64,000 bases of DNA from Meconema thalassinum. Taxonomy: Eukaryota; Arthropoda; Insecta; Orthoptera; Tettigoniidae. A program made the translations under genes and the position numbers. Each line of letters starts with the position of its first letter. Position 1 is the stretch's first letter. The stretch is taken from contig OX336388.2 of assembly GCA_946902985.2 (NCBI GenBank), positions 1,390,368,223 through 1,390,432,222 on the forward strand, in the 5' to 3' direction. Under the pieces are notes generated by a model, which saw only the letters and a program-made list of their open reading frames with translations, was not told the DNA's origin and ran no database searches. This document shows, one piece after another, positions 11,697 through 21,640 of the stretch.

Positions 11697-11839
11697 AGGC
11701 GGACTAAGTATAACACGAGTCATTATGGAACTATTAATCGTGACATTAATTTATACACACCCCATATTGGCTCTCGTGTGTACTGAGAATTACAAAGACT
11801 GTAATCTATGTATCATTGTTGGTTACAACCTTGTTCTGT

Positions 11840-12340
11840 GTTCTGACAGAATATTTCCCATTTTTTTCTATTTTCATTGCACCTTAATTGTTTCAAGTTC
11901 TACCATAACGAATAGAATAAGAAGTGGCATCACTGGCCTAGTATGCCTGGTCCGCCGCAGCGCAGCGCTGGCTCCGATCTGTGATGTAAGTTAGCATTGG
12001 CGCTTACGAGACTTTTAAAACCTTGCGACCTGTTTTACATGTTAAAACACCGCAAGATATCCTCATAGGCGCTAATAAGTTCGACATCTCCACTTACTTT
12101 ACTGTGCCCAATTATAATTTAGTAAGTCGTCTCCTGTAATAGTCCAGTTTCGACAATAGGCGAAGACAGAGAGCAAGTTCAAAATGCAATTAGTTTTGCC
12201 AGCTATCGGTAAATTTAAAAAAAAAAGAACGGAAAAATTAACCTCGCTATCAGAAAGGATTTCTTCACATTGTTACACAATTTACATTCCCTTAACTGAC
12301 TTGCAACACAGCAAAACAAAGGCCATATGAACGCAACTTT
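11840..12340. other. Noncoding interior of the DUF7869 transposon
   Basis: This stretch follows the internal inverted copy of the end motif. I see no ORF or repeat beyond a GC-rich patch near 11950 (ccgcagcgcagcgctgg). Confidence 0.4.
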
Positions 12341-12349
12341 CAACTTTAC

Positions 12350-12770
12350 CGTAGATTACTATTAAATTCAATAATAACCATAAATTTCACTCCACAAACA
12401 CCAAAATCAGTCAACTACCATCATTTCAGAAGAACTTAACATTAAACAGACATAGATGGATGATGATGATAATTGTTGTTTTAAGGGGCCTAACATCTAG
12501 GTTATCGGCCCCTGACAGACATAGAAGGCATAGTCATGACCCCTTCATAGAGAAGGCTATTGCCTAAACCCGATCTCGGCTCCTTCAACTTTATTTAGAA
12601 TATTACAAAAATCAATAATACCCATAAATTTCACTCCACAAACACTAAACTCAATAAACTACCATCATTTCAGAAACACTTAACAGACATAGAAGGCACA
12701 GTCATGACCCCATCTTAGCATAGGTTATTGCCTAAAACTGATCACGCCTCCTTCAGCATTACGGTACAAA
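12350..12770. repeat. Tandem duplication, about 230-250-bp unit, two copies
   Basis: The block 'accataaatttcactccacaaacac...accatcatttcag...cagacatagaaggca.agtcatgacccc' occurs at about 12372-12555 and again at about 12630-12735. The first copy contains a 58-bp retroposon insertion that the second lacks. Confidence 0.75.
12457..12514 (-). mobile_element. 58-bp hairpin retroposon insertion with 11-bp TSD
   Basis: The complement starts CAGGGGCCGATAACC. It can form the perfect stem AGGGGCC/GGCCCCT and ends in a CAACAATTATCATCATCATC tail. ACAGACATAGA flanks it (12446-12456, 12515-12525). The second copy of the host tandem repeat (about 12687-12697) shows the unoccupied site. Confidence 0.85.
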
Positions 12771-12841
12771 TATGTTTTTTTAACTCATTGTCTTTTTATT
12801 CTCATAGAAGTAGTCTTTAATGGCATTAAGAGCATATTTAT

Positions 12842-13110
12842 TTACACCATACTGGACAAATACTTAGGCAAATTAGGAATTATATGTGGAACAGAATAGT
12901 CTTTCATCGCCATTTGGATCTTGGGAGAAGTACTACAATCTTCTGAAAAGTGAGCATCACAGATGTAGGACTTTTCAGTAAGTTCCCTATCCTTCCCTGG
13001 TATGGCCCCTTTGCACTTGATAAAACGTTCTTAGGAGGTTTGAAAAACCGTCTGACCTCTTTACAGTCCCCATAACTAGATCTGCATCCTGATACAAAAG
13101 AGCAAGGCAT
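12842..13110 (-). pseudogene. THAP domain fragment
   Basis: ATG at 13110 gives MPCSFVSGCRSSYGDCKEVRRFFKPPKN, a THAP start with C-x4-C. After a frameshift near 13000 the other frame gives DRELTEKSYICDAHFSEDC, the C-x2-H-F half, then SVPHIIPNLPKYLSSMV and TAA at 12842. The ending matches the THAP fragment at 536-907, so both belong to one family. It lies inside the DUF7869 transposon in the opposite orientation to that element's gene, so it was probably inserted or captured. Confidence 0.7.
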
Positions 13111-13177
13111 CTTCACAACTCCCATTAAGCACTCATGAAAATGTAAGGGCTAAACTGCTGTTTACTTACATTAAATA

Positions 13178-13568
13178 TTTTTTTTTATTTAGTCAATTTA
13201 CCCTCTAGGTTGGTGGTTCCCACGGACGCAGCGAGGGAACTCACCACTACCGCCTCTATAGGCAGTGTCCTGAAGCTTGGAACATCTGGTCGGGATGGAT
13301 ACAACTGGGGAGGTGTGATCAGCACTTCGCCCAGGCGGCCTCACCTGCAAAGCGAACAGGGGCCTCATGAGGGATGGGAAGGGTTGGAAGATTGGGATGG
13401 ATAGGCTAGGAAGAGGGAAGGAGGCGGCCGTGCCCTTACAGTAGGTACCATCCCGGCATTTGCCCGAAGACGAAGTGGGAAACCACGGAAAACCACTTCG
13501 AGGATGGCTAAGGTGGGATTCGAACCCCCTCTACTCAATTGGACCACCCGAGGCTGAGTAGACCCCGT
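13178..13568 (-). repeat. Complete tRNA-derived SINE with 12-bp TSD
   Basis: A perfect duplication TTACATTAAATA (13166-13177, 13569-13580) brackets 391 bp. On the minus strand it begins with a tRNA-like head (GGTTCGAATCCCACC as B box). Next comes the body segment containing 'tggttttccgtggtttccc', also seen at 43045 and 61490, and it ends with an A-rich tail (AAATAAAAAAAAA). Confidence 0.87.
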
Positions 13569-13580
13569 TTACATTAAATA

Positions 13581-14030
13581 ACAATAAAATTAACACACCA
13601 AGATAACGTCAACACACGACAGGAAATTAAATTCCATTTCAGTTAATGCTTCCTACAATAGCATTTCAGGTATTAATACTATGAAGTAATAGTGTAAGCA
13701 CTTGTATATCAATAAACGTTTGCACAGAACACCACCAAAACACTCCGACCGATTAAATACTTAATATATCGCACATGAACACATAAACATATGTGGAAAT
13801 CAACGATCTCAAGTCGACTGTAGCACTGCGTAGCGGCGAGTGCCAACCCGATCCGTATTCATTACATGCTATTGAGGGAGAAGAGATCACACTTTATATT
13901 CTATTCGTTATGGTTCTACTAAAGTGTATAATATGTTCAATGCACATGTTTTATGGACATTGTGGGTTTATAATATAAAAAATATGGACAATATCTGTTT
14001 TTTCTCTCTCCTGTAAAATTTCACTTTTGT
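13581..14030. other. Noncoding right flank of the DUF7869 transposon
   Basis: AT-rich sequence leading to the right terminal repeat. No coding potential was recognised. Confidence 0.4.
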
Positions 14031-14904
14031 GGGTTACAACCTTGTTCTGGACGGGTATTCAATTGCGAACCCGTGCTGGCTTAGACGATCATCCTTCTGC
14101 CCTTGACTGCATTTACAGACTGAGGATGATTATTTTAGGAAAATATCCAGGAGTTGTTCAAAAGCAAACAAACACTGCTGATCCAGATTCAGATGAATAT
14201 GTAGTTGCTAAAGCACTAAACAAAGCTGGCATAGTGTCTGAATCAAGTAACGTGCTTCCAGAACCAACCTTAGGGAGCAATGTGCAACCAGAGTCCTTCA
14301 TTGCCAATATCATGGAACAAAGTGAGGAAGATGGCAAGGCTTATGTTGCAGGTTATGTAGCCCACAAGTTCCAAAATAAATTTCCACAACTTGGGAACTT
14401 AACCTATGGAATGCAAACTCAACACGATTATGCATTACCAACCTGGATTAAACACTTGTCATACGGTGGTATGAGCGATCCCTCAGAAACTTGGCTAAAC
14501 CAGTTCCAGCACATTTCAGCAACATTCGTCACATTTCACAGAAAATAGGGATTTCAACGAGGCAAGAACGTTCTCAGAATAACGACAGATTTTGTGTCTA
14601 GAGAAGTTCCTGACGTACCGTCTGGTGGGGTTGAGGCAGCTGTGATAACAATTTTCTTCATCAGATTGAAACATTTCAATTCTATCTTGCATAAGAAGTG
14701 GTTATTGGAAGTCACTAACACCCACGATACTGCTACAGAGTCTAGGCGAATTTCCAAGAAATTCAAGATCACAACATAAAATGTAAGTAGGCTACATTCA
14801 GTTATTTTATCACCCATTTACCAATAATTTCATGCGAATCAACTGTTCTTTGCGTACTCAACAGCTGAAAAATCGCAATTGAAATTTGAGCTTAATGTTC
14901 AATA

Positions 14905-15670
14905 TCCTGGATGGTATGCAAGAGAGATAGTCCAAAGTTGGCACACACATAGATAACATTTAAGTTAAATTTCCAGGAGGCCATACGTGACAGTGTTACC
15001 AACATGATTCTAAGCCAGCTGATAAGTAATTTTTAAATGCATGTAACTTTTACACTATCAATGGGATTTCAACCAAATTCCGTATGTACTATGCGTACAA
15101 TAACAAATATGACTGTGCATATTCTTAAGAGCAACCAGGGCTGCCAACTGTCAAATGCTCTCTCTATTATTTTATCCTAATACAAATATATCAGAAAGTA
15201 TGCAAACAAAGAGCTCGAAACTTTGCACACGTATATTCTACATTAATTTGGAGTACCTAGTATACGTCAGTACTGCCAACATGATTCTAAGCTTGTTGAT
15301 AGGTCCAAATTTTAAATGCATGTAACTATACTATACTAACAAATGGATTTCAACCAAATTTCGTATCTGACTTTTGTACCATAACTCATAGCAATATGCG
15401 TATTCCTAAGAGCCAGCAGGGCTGCCAACTGTAAATAAATGCTCTCTCTCTATCGTTTTACCCTAATATCTATAATCAGAATATATGCAAGCCAACAGTT
15501 CTAAACTTTGCATACATATAGTACCTAACCTTCTAAATTAATTTGGGGTAACTTAAGTCAGTGCTGCCAACATTATTTAATCCTTCTGATAAGTCCAATT
15601 TTCAAATGCATGTAACTACTATACTCACAAATGGATTTCATCCAAAATTGGCACAATAATAGATCATAAC
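14905..15670. repeat. Tandem repeat, about 285-bp unit, about 2.7 copies
   Basis: The segment 'tgccaacatgattctaagc..ctgataagtcc..tttaaatgcatgtaact' starts near 14996, 15275 and 15562. The interleaved segment 'gggctgccaactgt..atgctctctc' occurs near 15137 and 15418. Units are diverged and AT-rich without an ORF. Confidence 0.8.
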
Positions 15671-16136
15671 ATTTTGATTAGGCCTAATTCATAAATTCTA
15701 AGAAAAGTAGGCTCTTTAGTTTGTCACGGAACTACTTGTTTTTTATTTATGTACCGTATTTCTCTATTTGAATGTCCTCGGCGTTGACGCAGGATCGACA
15801 TTTGCATTATATTGCGCACAATAGTACCGAAATAATGTCCGATGTGTAGCTCTGTGTATTATTCCAATCAGCTGATCTACAACAATAAAAACTTGGCAAC
15901 ACAGCTCACCTGTTCTAAGCTCCCGCCATTTCCTTCATGTTCATTCTTTTGAAATGCAGAGTATAGAAGTTACAATTTATGTCCCCCCCCCCCCCCTTCC
16001 CAAAGATGAAATAAGGTATGAAAATGATATATTGTCGAAATGAAAAGGAAAACTGATATGTCCTGCAGAACTAATGTAACAAACGCACATTTCCAGTGAA
16101 CTAGTGATAACAGATGGCAATTTTAATTGGTATGTT

Positions 16137-17560
16137 CTTGCTTGAGTCTTCAGTCTTTTGGCTGGTTTGATGCAGAGCTCCATGTCTCCCTGTCCAGAGC
16201 TAATCTTTTCATCTCTACATAGCTACCACACCCTACATCTGAGGCAATCTGTTTAAGATGTTCTAACCTTGGTCTACCGCTACAGTTCTTGTCCTCGACC
16301 CTTCTTTCCATAACTAAGCTTGCTATTCCTGGGTGTCTTAGTATGTGTCCTACCGACCTATCTCTTCTGATCATTAGGAGTCGCCAGAAACATCTCTTCT
16401 CTCCCACAAGTCTTAATACCCCTCTACCCATCATTCTCCTGTCACACCACATTTCAAACACTGCTGCACCAATAGTCTCAAGTTTCACTTCTATACAGTG
16501 CCACGCTCCAGACTAAGGCTTTCAGAAATGACTTCCTAAAACCTACAACTATATTCGACGTAACAGATTCCTTTTCTGTAGAAATGCTTTCCTTGCCCGA
16601 GCCAACCTACTTTTTATATCCTCAAGCCGAGCTTCATACCATGCAAAACCTATGGCGTGTCGGCCAAGATGACTATTCATCAGGAAATCTCCGAGTTGAA
16701 ATTATTTCTCCTTGAATCTTCACAGCCACTTTAAATTCTTCTCCTAGTTCCTTCATTGATTGTTCAATGTTAAGATTGAAAAGTATGGGCGATAGGTTAT
16801 GGCCTTGCCTTACACCTTTCTGAATACCAGCTTCTCTCTCATGTCCATCAGCTCGAATGACTGCTGTCTGGTTTCGGTATATAGGCCTATTGTAGATCAC
16901 CCTCCTATCCCCGTACGTTATTCCAATAGTATTCAAAATGTCAAACAATTTAGCCCAATCAATGTTATCAAAAACCTTTTCTACGTCTACAAATGCCATG
17001 AACGTTCTCTTATCTTTCCTTATTCTACCTTCCAAAATCAGCCTAAGACGTAGTACAGCTTCCCCTGTTCCTACATTTCTCCTGAAGCCAAACTGGTCTT
17101 CACCCAACTCCGTTTCTATTTGGCTTTCCATCCTCTTGTAAAATTATTCTAGACCGGATCTTTGCAGCATGAGTGATCAAGCTGATTTTACGGTAATCTT
17201 CACACGTCAGCTCCTACTTTCTTCGGTATAGGGATGATAACATTTTTCGTGAAGTCAGAGGGTACCTCACCTGCAGGAGCAGATGACCTCTTAGTTCCGC
17301 CCCTTAAAACAATAACTACCATCTACCACACCTGTCTCATAAATCCTACACACTAAGTAAAATAACCTGATCAGACCATCATCACCTACGCAGCGTAGCA
17401 ACTCAATTGGTATATAATCTATGCCTGGTGCTTTGTTCCTGCTTATGTCTTCCAATGCTCTGTCAAATTCTGATCTCAATATTAAATCTCCTTTCTTATT
17501 CTTTCTTTCTTCTTGGTATAGTTCCCTAGAAAGTATGAAAATCATGTATTATCCATATTA
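16137..17560 (-). pseudogene. Non-LTR retrotransposon reverse transcriptase fragment
   Basis: Minus-strand pieces follow the order of a LINE reverse transcriptase. They are SEFDRALEDISRNKAPGIDYIPIELL (17291-17545), DFTKNVIIPIPKKVGADV (about 17200-17260), and GEDQFGFRRNVGTGEAVLRLRLILE..FVDVEKVFDNIDW..KGVRQGHNLSPILFNL (16673-17131). Last come GRPRLEHLKQIASDVGCGSYVEMKRLALDRETWSSASNQPKD and a stop (16150-16488). The YADD-containing palm end is missing or shifted between 16500 and 16670. Multiple frameshifts and a 50-bp insertion at 17274-17323 show it is dead. The coding end is almost at the element's 3' end. Confidence 0.85.
17274..17323 (+). mobile_element. 50-bp hairpin retroposon inside a LINE
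   Basis: The insert begins CAGGAGCAGATGACC and ends ..CCCCTTAAAACAATAACTACCATC. It is flanked by TACCTCACCTG (17263-17273) and TACCACACCTG (17324-17334), an 11-bp duplication with one mismatch. Removing it with one flank restores the LINE peptide ETGVVPSDFTKN, which independently confirms the boundaries. Confidence 0.85.
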
Positions 17561-19812
17561 ACGAAGTAGTGAATTCACATTAACAAATTAAGAAAAGAAA
17601 AAAATTGATCCGGTTAGCTCAATTCATTTGCCAGTTTACCACCGGGCTCGTCGGTATGGTACACCTCATAAAGAAACTTGGCTAGTGCATACTGAAGGGG
17701 CCACTGTAAAGCTCAAATGATGCCAAGAGCAGTGCTATTGTACTATGAGAGACTAGCTCCCTTTTCCAAAATGTTGCCTTACCTTGACTATCCAAGCTCA
17801 TCAAGTGAGCATCATCCACTGATCTCTATACATAGATGGCTGGTAGCTAAGGCAGCAGTAAGCCGAATAGACGATGACAGGTATAGCAAGATTGCAGCGA
17901 GCGCATGGTGCAATATTGCGAATCCGGTTCCGATTGGTTACTGGTAGTTTGATGTTATACATGTATTTATACTGGCAGTAAATATTTTGTGTTTCTTGTA
18001 GTTGTAAAATGGTCTGAATTTGGTTATTTAAAGCATAAAATCTTAGTTTTAAGTACCGGTTTGGTGACCCATCATCCCAGGCAAGCCGGCAATACCTTTA
18101 CTTCTCAGGCTGATAGGTCACTTAGCCGTAACTTGGTAGTTATTGTGAAGTTTAAGTATACATATGCGGTAGTGCTGAAGCAGACGTGATCGGGCTAGGA
18201 CATTGCATTTTTAAATTTGATCTCATTTCAGGGTTTTCGGTTCTGGGTGCGAATGGTTCGCTTAATAGTTGTAAAACGGTGGGGAGAGTATCTTTTGAGT
18301 AGGTTTTTAGTTTAAATTGGTTTGGCTTAAAGTGCATTTTTGGCTTTGATCTACTTCCCGTTATTATTAAGTTTATTGTGCTGCTAGCGTGATTAAAAGC
18401 TGTAGTATTTGATGTAGAGTGCTGGGATTACTTGGGGGAAGTGTTGGCGAGAGGGAGAGAAGTGAGGGGATGGGTTTATGGAGTTGTTGCCAAGCATTAC
18501 CAAGCACCGAATACGATATGTTGATTCTAGGCCTGTATAGTGAGCTACGTTTATAGGTACAACTTTTGACGAAGGCATAATTTCGTGGCATATATATATA
18601 GACAATTTACAAGAATGTTTCCAGAAATTGTTTTTCACTCGTTCCTCTGTTACTGATCGCTAATTGCGTGTATTCAGCACCCAAGTTGATATTTGTCAGC
18701 CGTTATTATACATTCATTTTTATTGCTATTTCGGAGATTTGCTGACCTCGGAATGACGTGTCAGTTATCCCAATGCCCTTATGCTACGAGTGAACATATA
18801 TCTATATTTTTATTTGTTTCAAAGCACCATTAATTACAATTTAAAATTGACTAGATTATCATTGCCTCCCCATAATGAGAGCTCGAGAATGGGTACACCA
18901 ACATGGCGGACCGCGCGCTCAATGGGTACTTTCTCATGCAGCGGAGAACTGCCATCAGCGGTCCATGTATCGAGATCAGTGGCATCATCAGATCCAAATT
19001 TACAATTAACCTCCTAGCAAACCCTGCTTGGCCACAGAACTCCCTAAAATAAATTTACAAGAAAAGATAAATTAAGAATAATTTACAGACATTGAAGAGA
19101 GAACAGTAAGCGAATGAATCCATCTCTCCTATGTGAAGCAATCTGCAAGTGCGAACAAGATTGTACATTTTACTCTGTAACCAAGTACAAAACTACTTAA
19201 ATTAGCCGAAATACCTTTTGTAATGATGAATAATAATTGTGTAAATGATGTCCTAATAGACATTTTCTCCTCCGCTGTCTATAACCCACCCATCTTCCAC
19301 TTTTTATACCAAGACTTATATAGTAAAATTCCATATGCATCAGCAATTGTGGGCGTGATTTACAGGATAAATAAAATTTTGCCAACCCCCACACATAGGC
19401 CTACAGTACCGTGTGGTTTTATGCTGCTATCACTCCACGCGTTCGCTTCGTTGAGTTTCTACAAATTAAAAAGGCTTTACATACAAAAACAAACCTGATG
19501 TTTAAAGAACAATTAATTAAGACTCAAGTGACATATTTACGTAATTTAGCACATATTTTCTGTGTAGAAGTGGTAATGGACAGTAATTTCAATTGGTAAT
19601 GACTCCCAGAATATCAAATAAGATGTGAAAATCATGTTATCTAAGTGCAAGAGAGTGTAGGATCCTGGTTCAACACTCCTGAAGAATTACCAAATTAATA
19701 CTAAGGGATGAGTCTAGTAACCTAACAATCTTATCTGTAGCTGAGATCGCCGTCACTCGGAAGTATAACAAATATAGGAAGATCGGAGGACTATATTTTT
19801 GTTGCCTTTGCT
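17561..19812. other. Gene-free stretch
   Basis: A 2.2-kb region with no recognised coding sequence or SINE. A TA microsatellite lies near 18591-18600 and there are AT-rich tracts. Confidence 0.4.
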
Positions 19813-19965
19813 ATGGAGACAATGGGTCCTTGGAGTGAGGACGCAATAAATCTAGTAAACACGTTAGGAAGAGTAATAGGTGGAGTCTCTGGTGATCCTC
19901 GTTCCAAAACCTATTTGATGCAGAGAATCGGCATAGCGATTCAAAAGGGAACCACAGCTTGGGCT
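19813..19965 (+). pseudogene. C-terminal fragment of a retrotransposon ORF
   Basis: The peptide METMGPWSEDAINLVNTLGRVIGGVSGDPRSKTYLMQRIGIAIQKG resembles the conserved C-terminus (G.W...A....LG..I...SG.PRS..YL.QRI.IAIQ.G) of reverse-transcriptase polyproteins common in arthropod genomes. It runs straight into the palindromic cluster that begins near 19960. Family assignment is from memory. Confidence 0.45.
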
Positions 19966-21640
19966 CTCGTGTCGTATATGTTGCCCGTTTCGGAAGTGCG
20001 TTATTTTACTTAGTAGCACTCTGAAAATGGTTTGTAATTACTCTGCCATGTTATTTAAGCGATTTATAATTAACAAACACCGCGTAAACACTTCCAAAAT
20101 AAGGAAACTGTCAACATTAACTTTCAAGTAATAAACTTATGGTCGACCTCAGAAGACCTGGAAGAGGAAGATCGAAAATGAAATTGCAGAGGTGGACAAG
20201 AACTGGAGTCAAGTGAAGAGAATGGCCAGGAACCGTACTGCGTGGAGAAATTTCGCCAAGGCCCTATGCTCCGGAAGGAGCGGCAGGAATTAAGTAAGTA
20301 ATAAACTTATCAAAAAGCACGTCGCCATGTTTGATTATGTAATGCTGCCAACTTACCGATTGTACTACTAGGCAAAACCATTGGCCTGGATCAAGATGAT
20401 TGATGCAAGACTACCCCCACTGTGCGTGACAAAAACCAGGTGTTTATATTTGCCGAACGCGGGCGCCGCGCTACCTAACCTTTATTGGCCTGGACGAAAA
20501 CCATTGGTCTGGATGAAAATATTGGTCTGGATGAAAATATTGGTCTGGAAACAATGTTGGCACTCTGAAAAGATACAGAAACACTCTCTAGCGATAAAAT
20601 ATTCAACTCCTGTATATTAGTAACATTGGCCATTTCTATAGACATTTTTTCGGTTTTAATGGTCGTGTTATCGGAACTATTCCACTTCAATGGACGAAAT
20701 ATTTTATTTGTTATAGTTAATTTAATACAGATGTTTTATTTCAAGAGTGTATTGAACTGGCTGATTAATGTAAAATGTGCCTGTTTGTGTAGCTGTAGAA
20801 ATAAAATTATTATAGATTGCTACACTTTAAAGAAAAAGAAGTCCAGGGCAAGTGAAGTTGGGGAACCCGTGTAGTATACGTTGCCCGGCGCCATTAAAAT
20901 CCGAAAAATTTTCTATAGAAATGGCCAATGTTACTAATAGGCCTATACAGCAGTTGAATATTTCATCGCTAGAGAGTGTTACTGTATTTTTTCAGAGTGC
21001 CAACATTATGGTTTCCAGACCAATATTTTCATCCAGCCCAATGGTTTTCGTCTAGGCCAATAAAGGTTAGGTAGCGCGGCCCGCAGGGCCGCGTTAGGCT
21101 AATAGATAACACCCCTGGTTTTTGTCACGCACAGTGGGGATGTCACGCATCAATAATCTTTAACCAGGCCAATGATTTTGCCTAGTAGTACAATCAGTAA
21201 GTTGGCAGCATTACGTAATCAAACATGGCGACGTGCTTTTTGATAAGTTTATTACTTGAAAGTTAATGTTGACAATTTCCTTTTTTGGAAGTGTTTACGC
21301 GGTGTTTGTTAATGGCAAATGGCTTTAATAACGTGGCAGAGTAAATACAAACCATTTTCAGAGCGTTGCTAAGTAAAATAACGCACTTTCGAAACGGGCA
21401 ACGTATACTACAGGAGAGCCGAAGTTGGCAGCAAACCTGGTGACATGCTTTTCGATAAGTTTATTACTTGAAAGTTTACGTTGACAATTTCATTATTTTG
21501 TAAGTGTGAGCGTGGCGTTTGTTAATGGCAGTTGGCTTGAATAACGAGGCACAGTAAGTACAACCATTTTCAGTGCGCTACTGAGAAAAATACCGCACTT
21601 TTGAAACGGGCAATGGATACTATAAGAGAGCCATCTTATC
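19960..21640. repeat. Large palindromic repeat cluster (two inverted arms plus a third partial copy)
   Basis: The left arm (about 19960-20665) and right arm (about 20890-21412) are reverse complements. Shared blocks include 'gttgcccgtttcg', 'aacattaactttcaagtaataaactta', 'gcacgtcgccatg', 'tgcgtgacaaaaaccagg', 'gctacctaacctttattggcc' and 'gtaacattggccatttctatag'. A loop of about 225 bp separates them. A third partial copy in right-arm orientation covers about 21415-21640. The left arm has a 155-bp insertion and one extra 18-bp unit (attggtctggatgaaaat) that the right arm lacks. No ORF spans it. It looks like a foldback element or inverted duplication of a repeat. Confidence 0.8.
20141..20295 (+). 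mobile_element. 155-bp 5'-truncated LINE insertion
   Basis: A 15-bp duplication AAGTAATAAACTTAT (20126-20140, 20296-20310) brackets the insert. It is an open frame of 50 codons (from GRPQKTWKRKIENEIAEVDK to ALCSGRSGRN) ending in TAA at 20291-20293. This is the typical basic C-terminus of an insect LINE ORF2 (GRPxxxW...W..VK..A..R..WR.F..ALC). Only GT follows the stop before the duplication, so the parent LINE has practically no 3' UTR and a TAAG-type tail. The right arm of the palindrome (near 21245-21262) shows the empty site. Confidence 0.9.

Larger units (their letters stand above)
9433..14060 (+). mobile_element. Complete 4.6-kb DNA transposon with DUF7869-type transposase
   Basis: Inverted ends of about 30 bp begin GAATACCCG and continue to GAACAAGGTTGTAACCC, with a single mismatch between the two ends. 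They are flanked by AATT (9429-9432, 14061-14064) or, counting the shared base, CAATTG. It carries one spliced gene on the plus strand (9619-11696). The end motif GAACAAGGTTGTAACC recurs internally at 9594-9609 (one change), 9809-9824 and, inverted, 11821-11836. The 4-bp duplication and GQNNN-type transposase recall the Sola superfamily, but that assignment is tentative. Later insertions inside it are a 58-bp retroposon, a SINE and a THAP fragment. Confidence 0.85.
9229..14779 (+). pseudogene. C-terminal part of P-element-like transposase, split by a 4.6-kb transposon
   Basis: The left portion (to 9432) reads GILFLDKMENFM..YILTHRLNQDVLENLFSQL, matching the family signature around LTxxLNQDxLENxFS. 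The right portion (from 14061) continues RTRAGLDDHPSALDCIYRLRMIILGKYPG. It includes GKAYVAGYVAHKFQNKFP (the family EYVAGYVA-type motif) and ends FFIRLKHFN..KITT at TAA 14777-14779. Removing the insertion and one AATT restores SQL-RTRAG in frame. One in-frame TAG (14546-14548) remains. The catalytic middle normally found between THAP and this region is absent, so the gene was an internally deleted P relative or its central exons are lost. Confidence 0.8.
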
